NCBI RefSeq assembly: GCF_016908875.1
Contig: NZ_JAFBES010000004.1
Location: forward strand, 1-64,000
Reading direction: 5' to 3'
Origin: Bacillus ectoiniformans
GTDB taxonomy: Bacteria > Bacillota > Bacilli > Bacillales > Domibacillaceae
Length of the DNA stretch: 64,000 nucleotides
Shown: piece after piece, positions 8,990 through 16,715 of the stretch
How positions within the stretch are numbered: the stretch's first letter is position 1
Layout: each line of letters opens with the position of its first letter
The notes under the pieces: generated by a model
Database searches by the model: none
What the model saw: only the letters and a program-made list of their open reading frames with translations
Told to the model about the DNA's origin: nothing
Program-made: the position numbers and the translations under genes

Positions 8990-10234
8990 TTATACCCATC
9001 CTCTGAACTTAGAAGCTTCGGCCGTTTTACGAACTCCCACCATATAAGCAGCTAAGCGCATATTTACTCCTCTTGTTTGTGCTGTTTCATAGATGTTATC
9101 GAATGCTTTAACAAGGGCAGTATGAAGCTTTGCATTCACTTCTTCTTCCGTCCAATAGTAACCTTGGTTATTTTGCACCCACTCAAAGTAAGATACCGTT
9201 ACTCCGCCAGAGCTTGCCAAAACGTCAGGCACTAATAAGACGCCGCGATCAGCTAGAATCTTAGTGGCTTCTAGCGTAGTCGGACCGTTTGCCGCTTCTA
9301 CCACAATGGATGCTTTAATGTTGTCGGCATTTTCTTCTGTAATCTGGTTAGAAATGGCCGCTGGAACTAAAATGTCGCAATCCAATTCCAAAAGCTCTTG
9401 GTTGGTAATCGTGTTCTCAAATAAAGTCGTAATGGTACCAAAGCTGTCACGACGATCTAGCAAGTAATCAATGTCTAGACCTTCAGGATCATGCAGCCCG
9501 CCATATGCATCGGAAATACCGATGACTTTTGCTCCGGCATCATGCATGAACTTCGCTAAGAAGCTTCCCGCATTTCCAAACCCTTGAATGACTACACGCG
9601 CACCTTTAATATCGATGCCGCGTTTTTTAGCCGCTTCATGAATACAGATCGTCACACCTTGAGCCGTTGCTTTCTCACGGCCATGTGAACCGCCGAGTAC
9701 AAGCGGCTTTCCAGTGATAAATGCTGGAGAATCGAATTCACGAATATGGCTGTATTCATCGACCATCCACGCCATGATTTGTGAGTTTGTGTAAACGTCT
9801 GGAGCAGGAATGTCTTTAGATGGACCTACGATTTGACTGATCGCACGGACGTATCCGCGGCTTAACCGCTCTACTTCTCCCATTGACATTTGGCGAGGAT
9901 CACATACAATCCCGCCTTTTCCTCCGCCATACGGCAGATCCACGATACCAGCTTTTAACGTCATCCACATGGATAATGCTTTCACTTCTTCTTCATTCAC
10001 CTCAGGATGAAAACGCACGCCGCCTTTTGTAGGACCAGCTGCATCATTATGCTGAGCTCTGTACCCTGTAAATACTTTTGTTGATCCATCGTCCATACGC
10101 ACAGGAATACGCACTGTAAACATACGAAGCGGCTCTTTCAGAAGTTCATACATTTCTTCCGTGTAACCTAATTTGGTTAGCGCCTCTTTAATGACATTCT
10201 GAGTAGATGTGAATAAATTTAGATTTTCCGCCAT
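8990..10234 (-). CDS. rocG: NAD-specific glutamate dehydrogenase
   Basis: This 414-residue enzyme deaminates glutamate to 2-oxoglutarate, the last step of arginine/ornithine breakdown. The catalytic lysine region is DLPYGGGKGGIVCDPR, and GPSKDIPAPDVYTNSQ and the Rossmann motif VIQGFGNAGSF follow. The length and its place behind rocD and rocA argue for the catabolic RocG role. A GudB-type enzyme is the alternative name. It starts at ATG 10234 after GAGGCG, 48 bases behind the rocD stop, so rocA-rocD-rocG probably form one unit. Confidence 0.92.
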   Translation of the reverse strand: MAENLNLFTSTQNVIKEALTKLGYTEEMYELLKEPLRMFTVRIPVRMDDGSTKVFTGYRAQHNDAAGPTKGGVRFHPEVNEEEVKALSMWMTLKAGIVDLPYGGGKGGIVCDPRQMSMGEVERLSRGYVRAISQIVGPSKDIPAPDVYTNSQIMAWMVDEYSHIREFDSPAFITGKPLVLGGSHGREKATAQGVTICIHEAAKKRGIDIKGARVVIQGFGNAGSFLAKFMHDAGAKVIGISDAYGGLHDPEGLDIDYLLDRRDSFGTITTLFENTITNQELLELDCDILVPAAISNQITEENADNIKASIVVEAANGPTTLEATKILADRGVLLVPDVLASSGGVTVSYFEWVQNNQGYYWTEEEVNAKLHTALVKAFDNIYETAQTRGVNMRLAAYMVGVRKTAEASKFRGWV

Positions 10235-10282
10235 TTGAAATTCGCCTCTTTTATTATTTAATCATTGTTCAGTGCCGGATTA

Positions 10283-11473
10283 TTAGCCAAGCACTTTTTG
10301 AATACGCTCGATCGCCCAGTCCAGTTCTTCTTTCGTAATAACTAATGGTGGGGCAAAGCGAATGACCGTGTCATGAGTTTCTTTACAAAGCAGGAATTCT
10401 TCTTTCAATGCTTCACAATATTCGCGAGCTGGTTTATGCAGTTCCACGCCGATGAACAATCCTCTTCCCCGTACTTCTTTGATGATCGGATTGTTAATTT
10501 CTTTTAGTTTACCCATAAAATACTCGCCTAATTCTTGAGAACGTTCTGCAAGCTTTTCTTCTTCAAGCACTTCAAGAGAAGCTAGGGAAACCGCACATGC
10601 CATTGGATTTCCTCCGAATGTCGAACCGTGAGATCCCGGATTGAAAACGCTTAAAATATCTTTATTAGCAACGACGCAAGAGATTGGGAAAACGCCTCCG
10701 CCAAGAGCTTTACCTAGGATATACATATCCGGCTCGAACCCTTCCCATTCACAAGCAAACAGTTTACCAGAACGGCCAAGACCTGCTTGGATTTCATCTG
10801 CAATAAATATAACATTGTTTTCTTTACAAAGTTCATAGGCCGCTTTCAAGAAGTTAGCAGGAGGAATATTAATTCCAGCTTCCCCTTGAATTGGTTCAAT
10901 GATAAAAGCCGCTGTGTTAGGTGTGATCGCTGCCTTTAACGCTTCTAAATCACCGTAAGGAACTAATTTAACTCCCGGAAGCATTGGGCCAAAACCACGT
11001 TTGTATTCAGGATCTGATGACAAGGATACTGCTCCCATTGTACGACCATGGAAGTTACCTTCGCAAGCAATAATTTCAGCTTGTCCGTCAGCAATTCCTT
11101 TGACATCGTATCCCCAGCGGCGCGCTGTTTTAATTGCCGTTTCAACAGCCTCTGCACCCGTGTTCATCGGAAGAGCCATTTCTTTATTAGAAAGCTTGCA
11201 GATTTTTTCATACCATGGGCCTAATTGATCGTTATGAAATGCACGTGATGTTAACGTAACACGGTCCGCTTGATCTTTCAATGCCTGAATGATTTTTGGA
11301 TGTCTGTGTCCTTGATTGACAGCTGAATAGGCACTAAGCATATCCATGTATTTATTCCCTTCAGGATCTTGTACCCAAACCCCTTGAGCTTCTGAAATTA
11401 CAATCGGCAGCGGATGATAGTTGTTGGCGCCATATTGTTCTGTTTGATCAATAATTTGTTTTGATTGAGACAT
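10283..11473 (-). CDS. rocD: Ornithine aminotransferase
   Basis: This 396-residue class III PLP aminotransferase converts ornithine and 2-oxoglutarate to glutamate semialdehyde and glutamate. Motifs are [18 protein letters not shown] (about residue 103), the cofactor-side segment [15 protein letters not shown], and the PLP lysine in [14 protein letters not shown] (about 255). [11 protein letters not shown] follows. The ribosome site GGGAGGAAATACAC precedes ATG 11473. Its product feeds RocA, encoded upstream. Confidence 0.96.
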   Translation of the reverse strand: MSQSKQIIDQTEQYGANNYHPLPIVISEAQGVWVQDPEGNKYMDMLSAYSAVNQGHRHPKIIQALKDQADRVTLTSRAFHNDQLGPWYEKICKLSNKEMALPMNTGAEAVETAIKTARRWGYDVKGIADGQAEIIACEGNFHGRTMGAVSLSSDPEYKRGFGPMLPGVKLVPYGDLEALKAAITPNTAAFIIEPIQGEAGINIPPANFLKAAYELCKENNVIFIADEIQAGLGRSGKLFACEWEGFEPDMYILGKALGGGVFPISCVVANKDILSVFNPGSHGSTFGGNPMACAVSLASLEVLEEEKLAERSQELGEYFMGKLKEINNPIIKEVRGRGLFIGVELHKPAREYCEALKEEFLLCKETHDTVIRFAPPLVITKEELDWAIERIQKVLG

Positions 11474-11500
11474 GTGTATTTCCTCCCGATGTCATTGTGA

Positions 11501-11525
11501 TGGAGCCCCAGGGTCTGAGGCTCCA
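11501..11525 (-). other. Hairpin in the rocA-rocD intergenic region
   Basis: A perfect 7-bp inverted repeat, TGGAGCC/GGCTCCA, with an 11-base loop lies in the 75-base gap between rocA and rocD. It lacks a U-run, so it is more likely an mRNA stabiliser, processing site or weak pause than a full terminator. Confidence 0.5.
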
Positions 11526-11548
11526 CTTTATATTGATGTATGTTGTTT

Positions 11549-13090
11549 TTACAGAGTTTCTGATGTTGTTTTCGCTTGCATATGAAGCTGCAGGTAATCT
11601 GGACCGCCTGCTTTTGAATCTGTACCGGACATATTGAATCCGCCAAACGGCTGGTATCCAACGATTGCGCCTGTGCAGCCGCGGTTGAAATACAAGTTTC
11701 CAACGTGGAACTCTTCGCGTGCCTTTTCAATCTTCTCACGGTTTTTCGTAATGACTGCCCCTGTTAATCCATATTCCGTGTTGTTAGCAATTTCAAGCGC
11801 ATGATCGAAATCCTTCGCTTTAGCAAAAGCAACAACCGGGCCAAAGATTTCTTCTTGCATTAAGCGAGCTTGTGGATCTACATCAGCTACAATTGTAGGC
11901 TGAATGAAGTAACCTGTTGAGCTGTCGCCTGTTCCTCCAGCTACAACGCGTCCTTCTTCTTTGCCAAGTTCTGCATAGCTCATGATTTTATCAAATGCAG
12001 CTTGATCGATCACTGGTCCCATGTAATGATTTTCAACCGGGTTGCCGACTTTAATTTCTTTTGTCAGTTCGATTGCTCGCTCTAACACTTGATCGTATAC
12101 ATCTTCTACAACGACCGCACGAGAACATGCAGAACATTTTTGACCTGAGAAACCAAATGCAGACTTAACGATAGATTGTGCAGCTAATTCAAGATCCGCT
12201 TCGCTGTCTACCACAATCGTATCTTTTCCGCCCATTTCAGCAATCACACGCTTCAGCCAGATTTGACCGTCATTTAATTTAGATGCACGTTCGAAAATGC
12301 GAAGGCCGACATCGCGTGAACCTGTAAATGAGATAAAACGTGTTTTCGCATGGTCTACTAAGTAGTCCCCTACTTCAGCACCGCTTCCTGGTACGAAGTT
12401 TAATACGCCTGCAGGAAGACCTGCTTCTTCCATCACTTCAACAAATTTCGCTGCAACAATCGGAGTTGTAGAAGCCGGTTTTAGTAAAACTGTATTTCCA
12501 GTAACGATGGCAGCTACTGTCGTTCCCGCCATAATCGCGAATGGGAAGTTCCAAGGAGAGATGACAATTCCTACTCCTAAAGGTATGTAGCCGTAACGGT
12601 TGTATTCGCCTGGGCGGCTTTCAACTGGCACGCCATCTTTTAATTTAAGCATTTGACGAGCATAGAACTCTAGGAAATCAATCGCTTCAGCTGTATCAGC
12701 ATCTGCTTCATTCCAAGGCTTTCCTGCTTCTTTCGTTAATAAAGCAGAGAATTCATGTTTGCGGCGGCGAATAATCGCAGCAGCTTTGAATAATACATCC
12801 GCTCTTACTTCAGGTTTAACTTTTTTCCAGCTTTGGAACGCTTGATCCGCTGCTTGCATTGCTTTTTCAGCTAATTCTTGGTTTGCTTTTGACACGCGGC
12901 CAATGACTTCTTTCTTGTCAGCTGGATTGTAAGAAACAATTTTATCTTCAGTCGTAACTTTCTCTCCGCCAATCACTAAGGGATAATCTTGACCTAAATA
13001 ACTTTCAACTAATTTTAACGCCTCAAGGTAGGCTTGTTTGTTCTCTTCTTGGGAAAAATCAATAAAAGGTTCGTGTTTATAAGGAATCAT
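11549..13090 (-). CDS. rocA: 1-pyrroline-5-carboxylate dehydrogenase
   Basis: This 513-residue NAD-dependent aldehyde dehydrogenase oxidises glutamate semialdehyde/P5C to glutamate. It begins [12 protein letters not shown], typical of RocA/PutC. It contains [27 protein letters not shown], the catalytic Glu in VIAEMGGKD and the catalytic Cys in [15 protein letters not shown] 13090 is chosen because GGAGGAGG lies 8 bases upstream; an in-frame TTG six codons earlier overlaps this ribosome site. It heads the roc unit, divergent from rocR. The upstream region has inverted repeats and a cre-like box (separate entries). Confidence 0.95.
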   Translation of the reverse strand: MIPYKHEPFIDFSQEENKQAYLEALKLVESYLGQDYPLVIGGEKVTTEDKIVSYNPADKKEVIGRVSKANQELAEKAMQAADQAFQSWKKVKPEVRADVLFKAAAIIRRRKHEFSALLTKEAGKPWNEADADTAEAIDFLEFYARQMLKLKDGVPVESRPGEYNRYGYIPLGVGIVISPWNFPFAIMAGTTVAAIVTGNTVLLKPASTTPIVAAKFVEVMEEAGLPAGVLNFVPGSGAEVGDYLVDHAKTRFISFTGSRDVGLRIFERASKLNDGQIWLKRVIAEMGGKDTIVVDSEADLELAAQSIVKSAFGFSGQKCSACSRAVVVEDVYDQVLERAIELTKEIKVGNPVENHYMGPVIDQAAFDKIMSYAELGKEEGRVVAGGTGDSSTGYFIQPTIVADVDPQARLMQEEIFGPVVAFAKAKDFDHALEIANNTEYGLTGAVITKNREKIEKAREEFHVGNLYFNRGCTGAIVGYQPFGGFNMSGTDSKAGGPDYLQLHMQAKTTSETL

Positions 13091-13162
13091 GTAAATGTCC
13101 TCCTCCAATAAATGAAATTATTTTATGCTGCCCATATTTTTTGCTCCGGGGTTCTTGGTTAA

Positions 13163-13183
13163 TATGCAAATATTTTTTGCATA
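13163..13183. promoter_or_regulatory. Inverted repeat, candidate regulator site between rocA and rocR
   Basis: Perfect 8-bp arms TATGCAAA and TTTGCATA are separated by 5 bases. Such TGCAAA/TTTGCA repeats are plausible RocR-type operator sites. Which regulator binds is inferred, not shown. Confidence 0.5.
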
Positions 13184-13209
13184 TAGAAAACCCTTACATT
13201 TATTATAAT
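13178..13209 (-). promoter_or_regulatory. rocA promoter element shared with nhaC (cre-like box plus -10)
   Basis: This 32-bp segment matches the segment at 18240-18271 upstream of the first nhaC gene in 28 positions. Read toward rocA it offers a -10 box TATAAT (13207-13202). A CcpA cre-like box follows, ATGTAAGGGTTTTC, which deviates from consensus at the central CG. No good -35 is visible. An inverted repeat (CAAAATTTTG within 13208-13224) covers the -35 zone, as expected for an activator-dependent promoter. Confidence 0.5.
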
Positions 13210-13280
13210 GCAAAATTTTGTTGCTTTTTTCAAGTGTTTTTTTTTAAAATATACATATATCTGAAAATTGAGGTGAGCCT

Positions 13281-14690
13281 ATGCCTGCAAAACCATTGGA
13301 ATTACTGAACTTTATGTATAAAGAAGTCGTAGAAAAAATTGATTTGGGTATACACGTAATAGACGTAAACGAGAAAACGATCATATACAATCAAAGAATG
13401 ATGGAAATAGAAGGAATGAATATTGAGGATGTTCTCGATAAAAACATTCTTGAAGTCTTTCGTTTTGAACACGCAGAAGAAAGTACTTTATGGCAAGTGC
13501 TCAGGACTGGCCAAAGCATACAGAATGTAAAACAAACGTACTTTAATAACAAGGGAGAAGAAATTACAACTATTAACCATACCTTCCCCATTAAAGAAAG
13601 CGGTTCCATTATTGGCGCTGTAGAAATTGCGAAGGATATCACCAAACTTGAAAAAATGATCCAGGAGAATATCTTAATCAAGGGCGACACACGTTATACG
13701 TTTGAACATATCATCAGCAACAGCCCGCAAATCGCAGAATTAATTGAAACAAGCAAGCGCGCCACGCGGACAGGCTCTTCTGTGTTGATTGTGGGTGAGA
13801 CGGGTACAGGAAAAGAATTATTTTCCCAAAGTATTCATAACGGAAGCCCAAGATCTAATCAGCCATTTATTTCACAGAATTGCGCAGCTTTGCCTGACAC
13901 GTTAATGGAAGATCTTTTATTCGGATCGGCAGGAAATGAAAAGAATGATCAGATGGATCGCCCAGGATTATTTGAACAGGCAAACGGCGGCACACTGCTT
14001 CTTGATGAAATTGAATCCCTCAGTCTTTCGCTGCAGGCGAAATTGCTTCATGTTATTCAGGAGAAGAAAGTGAAACGTACTGGCAGCTCTGAACTTATTC
14101 CTGTTGATGTTCGGCTTATTGCTACTAGCTGTGAAGATCCAATTGATGCTATTGCAGCAGGGAAACTGCGAAAAGACCTTTATTATCGTTTAAGTGTCGT
14201 TTCCATCTTCCTTCCCCCATTACGCGAAAGAAAAGAAGATATTGATACCCTGACTAATTATTTTATTGATAAATATAATCACTTATTCGGCATGAGTGTC
14301 CGATTCGTAGATGAAGAGGTTAGAACCTATTTCAATGAATACAATTGGCCAGGAAACGTCCGCCAGCTAGAGAATGTGATTGAGGGTGCAATGAATTTAA
14401 TGGATCATGAAGACACGATGACATTCAATCATTTACCTATTCAATTTCGCAATCAATCTCGCTCTAGCTTACAAACAATCGATCAGGAAAAAATCGAAGG
14501 ATTTTTATATCAGCATAATAAAACCATCCTTCCCCTTGATGATTATATTCAAGAAGCAGAAACCTATTACATTCGAAAAGCGCTTTTGCATCATGATTTT
14601 AACGTGACGAAAACTGCTAAAGCACTTGGCATGAGCCGGCAAAACTTGCAGTACAGAATTCGTAAATACGACATCGAGAAAGAACAATAA
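13281..14690 (+). CDS. rocR: RocR-type PAS/AAA+/Fis transcriptional regulator lacking the GAFTGA loop
   Basis: This 469-residue regulator has an N-terminal PAS-like sensor (about residues 10-125), an AAA+ domain with intact Walker A (GETGTGKE, 172-179) and Walker B (GGTLLLDE, 236-243), the R-finger region RKDLYYRLSV, and a C-terminal Fis-type helix-turn-helix (TKTAKALGMSRQNLQYRIRK). It matches RocR, the activator of arginine catabolic genes, and is divergent from rocA. The loop that should read GAFTGA, which contacts sigma-54, is NEKNDQ here (219-224) at conserved length. It may therefore work without sigma-54. Confidence 0.85.
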   Translation: MPAKPLELLNFMYKEVVEKIDLGIHVIDVNEKTIIYNQRMMEIEGMNIEDVLDKNILEVFRFEHAEESTLWQVLRTGQSIQNVKQTYFNNKGEEITTINHTFPIKESGSIIGAVEIAKDITKLEKMIQENILIKGDTRYTFEHIISNSPQIAELIETSKRATRTGSSVLIVGETGTGKELFSQSIHNGSPRSNQPFISQNCAALPDTLMEDLLFGSAGNEKNDQMDRPGLFEQANGGTLLLDEIESLSLSLQAKLLHVIQEKKVKRTGSSELIPVDVRLIATSCEDPIDAIAAGKLRKDLYYRLSVVSIFLPPLRERKEDIDTLTNYFIDKYNHLFGMSVRFVDEEVRTYFNEYNWPGNVRQLENVIEGAMNLMDHEDTMTFNHLPIQFRNQSRSSLQTIDQEKIEGFLYQHNKTILPLDDYIQEAETYYIRKALLHHDFNVTKTAKALGMSRQNLQYRIRKYDIEKEQ

Positions 14691-14750
14691 TGTGAGAGAA
14701 GCTGCTACTAGCCTTCACCGGCCCATTCGCAGAGCTTGCTCGCATATGCA

Positions 14751-14784
14751 AAGGGCAGCCAAGCGGCTGCCCTTCATTTATTTT
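14751..14784. terminator. Bidirectional terminator between rocR and the HxlR gene
   Basis: A perfect 10-bp stem AAGGGCAGCC/GGCTGCCCTT with a 4-base loop lies between convergent genes, with a T-rich tail on the rocR side. Confidence 0.85.
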
Positions 14785-15086
14785 CTTCCTTCATGTTCTC
14801 CCCACTCACACAAACATTTCATCGTCGGCTGAAGAGTATAGGCTTCTTCGGTTAATTCATATTCCACATGCGGAACCTTACTGTCATACTCCGTTCGCTT
14901 AACCATGCCCAATTGCTCTAATTCCCGAAGCTGATCCGTTAATACTTTGCGATTAATCTCCGGAATGGCCCGTTCAATTTCAGAAAAACGTTTAGGACCT
15001 GATTCAAGGGTACAATATACTTGGGGGCGCCATTTTCCGCCAATAACAGTTAATGCGCGATTGACAGGAAATTGATTAGGCTTCAC
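14778..15086 (-). CDS. HxlR-family transcriptional regulator
   Basis: This 102-residue winged-helix protein has the HxlR core: PVNRALTVIGGKWRPQVYC, GPKRFSEIERAIPEINRKVL and TDQLRELEQLGMVKR. Members such as YodB and CatR sense quinones through an N-terminal cysteine. Here that position is Phe (NQFPVNRA), while cysteines remain at about residue 24 and near the C-terminus (CLCEW). The start is GTG 15086 behind AAAGGAGAG. It is divergent from the VOC and oxidoreductase genes and probably controls them. Confidence 0.88.
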   Translation of the reverse strand: MKPNQFPVNRALTVIGGKWRPQVYCTLESGPKRFSEIERAIPEINRKVLTDQLRELEQLGMVKRTEYDSKVPHVEYELTEEAYTLQPTMKCLCEWGEHEGRK

Positions 15087-15110
15087 AACTGTCTCTCCTT
15101 TTCACGCCGT

Positions 15111-15122
15111 TACTTAAAAGTA
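15111..15122. promoter_or_regulatory. YodB/CatR-like operator, TACT-N4-AGTA
   Basis: The sequence TACTTAAAAGTA matches the TACT-N4-AGTA inverted repeat known for YodB/CatR-type HxlR regulators, and an overlapping AGTACGTACT palindrome follows. It lies between the divergent HxlR gene and the VOC gene, where autoregulation and control of both units would be expected. Confidence 0.6.
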
Positions 15123-15193
15123 CGTACTAGCATTCACTCGATTCATCTATTATCATACATCAATGCAATGAAAAAACACGAGGAGGAACACTT

Positions 15194-15685
15194 ATGACTT
15201 ATCCTAGAACTTTTTCACATATTGGTTTATCTGTACCTGATTTAGACAAAGCCGTAGCTTTTTACAAAGAAGTAATGGGCTGGTATGTCATTATGGAGCC
15301 GTCCGACGTCGTTGAAGACGATTCAGCAATCGGCATTATGTGCACAGACGTTTTCGGCAAAGGCTGGGGAAAATTTAGAATCGCTCATTTATCTACCGGT
15401 GACAAAATTGGCGTAGAATTATTTGAATTCCCTCAAAATGAAACACCAGAAAACAATTTTGAGTATTGGAAAACAGGCATCTTTCATTACTGCGTACAAG
15501 ACCCAAACATTGAAGAACTAGTAGAAAAAATTAAAGCACATGGAGGAAAACAGCGCATGCCGATCCGCGAATACTACCCTGGCGAAAAACCTTACCGCAT
15601 GGTGTATTGTGAAGATCCTTTCGGCAACTTGGTAGAGATCTATTCCCACTCTTATGAATTAACGTATTCAGAGGGCGCTTATTAA
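15194..15685 (+). CDS. VOC-superfamily (glyoxalase/dioxygenase-like) protein
   Basis: This 163-residue protein has two beta-alpha-beta-beta-beta modules. It starts FSHIGLSVPDLDKAVAFYKE and ends EDPFGNLVEIYSH. Likely metal ligands are His 10, the Glu in GVELFEF, the His in GIFHYCVQD and the Glu in NLVEIYSH. The exact reaction (lyase, dioxygenase or binding protein) cannot be assigned. The ribosome site GAGGAGGAACACTT is strong. It is followed 17 bases later by the oxidoreductase gene and faces an HxlR regulator, which suggests a quinone or aldehyde detoxification pair. Confidence 0.85.
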   Translation: MTYPRTFSHIGLSVPDLDKAVAFYKEVMGWYVIMEPSDVVEDDSAIGIMCTDVFGKGWGKFRIAHLSTGDKIGVELFEFPQNETPENNFEYWKTGIFHYCVQDPNIEELVEKIKAHGGKQRMPIREYYPGEKPYRMVYCEDPFGNLVEIYSHSYELTYSEGAY

Positions 15686-15702
15686 TTAAGGAGGAACTTT
15701 AA

Positions 15703-16680
15703 ATGCAAGCATTATTATTAAAAGAATCTGGCAGCCTTGATCATTTGCAATGGGGAACCATTGAAACACCCGTTGTACAGACAGGTCAGCTGCTCGTTCA
15801 GGTAAAAGCTGCCGCTTTGAATCCTGTTGATTATAAATTAGCGATCAACGGAAATGCGAATTGGACATACCCGCATATTCCCGGAGTAGATTTAGCCGGA
15901 GAAGTCATCGGAATTGGTGAAGAGGCAAGTGGTTTTCAAGTGGGCGATCGTGTGGCCATTCATACTGATTTAACGAAAAACGGAGGCTTTGCTGAACAGG
16001 CAGTTGTTTCTGCAAAAGCCGCAGCGTTGATTCCAAATGAAGTCAGCTATGAAGAAGCCGCATCCATTCTTTGTGCTGGTATGACCGCGTACCAAGCTGT
16101 GATCCAAAAAATGAATACGGATCAAAAACAAACCATTCTCATCCATGCTGGCGCGGGCGGTGTTGGAGGGTTCGCTATTCAGCTCGCTAAACAAAAAGGA
16201 TTAAAAGTGTTCACAACAGCATCGGCTGAGAACCATGACTGGGTTCGGAAACTAGGCGCTGATGTCGCCATCGATTACAAACACGAAGATGTGACGGCTA
16301 GAATTCTTGATGAAACACATGGCCGTGGTGTCGATTTAATTTTAAATACAGTTGGCCGAGACGTTGCCACACAAGACTTAGAACGCCTCGCCTTCTCTGG
16401 GCAGCTGGCTTACATTGCAGGCGGACCCGATTTATCCGTATTAAAACCATTTTCACTCTCGCCTTCTATTCATGAAGTCGCTCTCGGTGCCGCTCATGCC
16501 AGTGAAGATGAGGCTGCCATTCAGAATTTAGCTTTTATGGCATCAGAACTAATGAACATGATTGCTCTCAAACAGCTCGATCCCATCATCACAGAAGTGC
16601 TGCCAAGAGAAGAATTAGTCAATGGACTGAAGAAACTTCAAGGGCGCCATGTGCGCGGAAAAATTATTGTGAAAATGTAA
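15703..16680 (+). CDS. MDR-family NAD(P)H:quinone oxidoreductase-like protein
   Basis: This 325-residue medium-chain dehydrogenase/reductase has a GroES-like N-terminus with AALNPVDYKLAINGN and PHIPGVDLAGEVIGIG. A Rossmann domain follows with ILIHAGAGGVGGFAIQLAKQ (about residue 150). It lacks the cysteine cluster of zinc alcohol dehydrogenases and so resembles zeta-crystallin/QOR enzymes. The predicted role is NADPH-dependent reduction of quinones or enones. It shares a transcript with the VOC gene and ends at a strong terminator. Confidence 0.87.
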   Translation: MQALLLKESGSLDHLQWGTIETPVVQTGQLLVQVKAAALNPVDYKLAINGNANWTYPHIPGVDLAGEVIGIGEEASGFQVGDRVAIHTDLTKNGGFAEQAVVSAKAAALIPNEVSYEEAASILCAGMTAYQAVIQKMNTDQKQTILIHAGAGGVGGFAIQLAKQKGLKVFTTASAENHDWVRKLGADVAIDYKHEDVTARILDETHGRGVDLILNTVGRDVATQDLERLAFSGQLAYIAGGPDLSVLKPFSLSPSIHEVALGAAHASEDEAAIQNLAFMASELMNMIALKQLDPIITEVLPREELVNGLKKLQGRHVRGKIIVKM

Positions 16681-16713
16681 AAAAACGGCTCTCGGATAGA
16701 GGGCCGTTTTTTT
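16681..16713. terminator. Bidirectional terminator between QOR and nhaC
   Basis: The stem AAAAACGGC(TCT)/(AGA)GGGCCGTTTTT has T-runs on both strands and lies between convergent genes. Confidence 0.88.
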
Positions 16714-16715
16714 CA

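Noticed and set aside
13178-13209. Sigma-54 promoter for rocA
   Set aside because: GG and GC are correctly spaced, but only about half of the consensus positions match and the local RocR lacks GAFTGA. A cre-like box with a -10 fits better. Kept only as an alternative.
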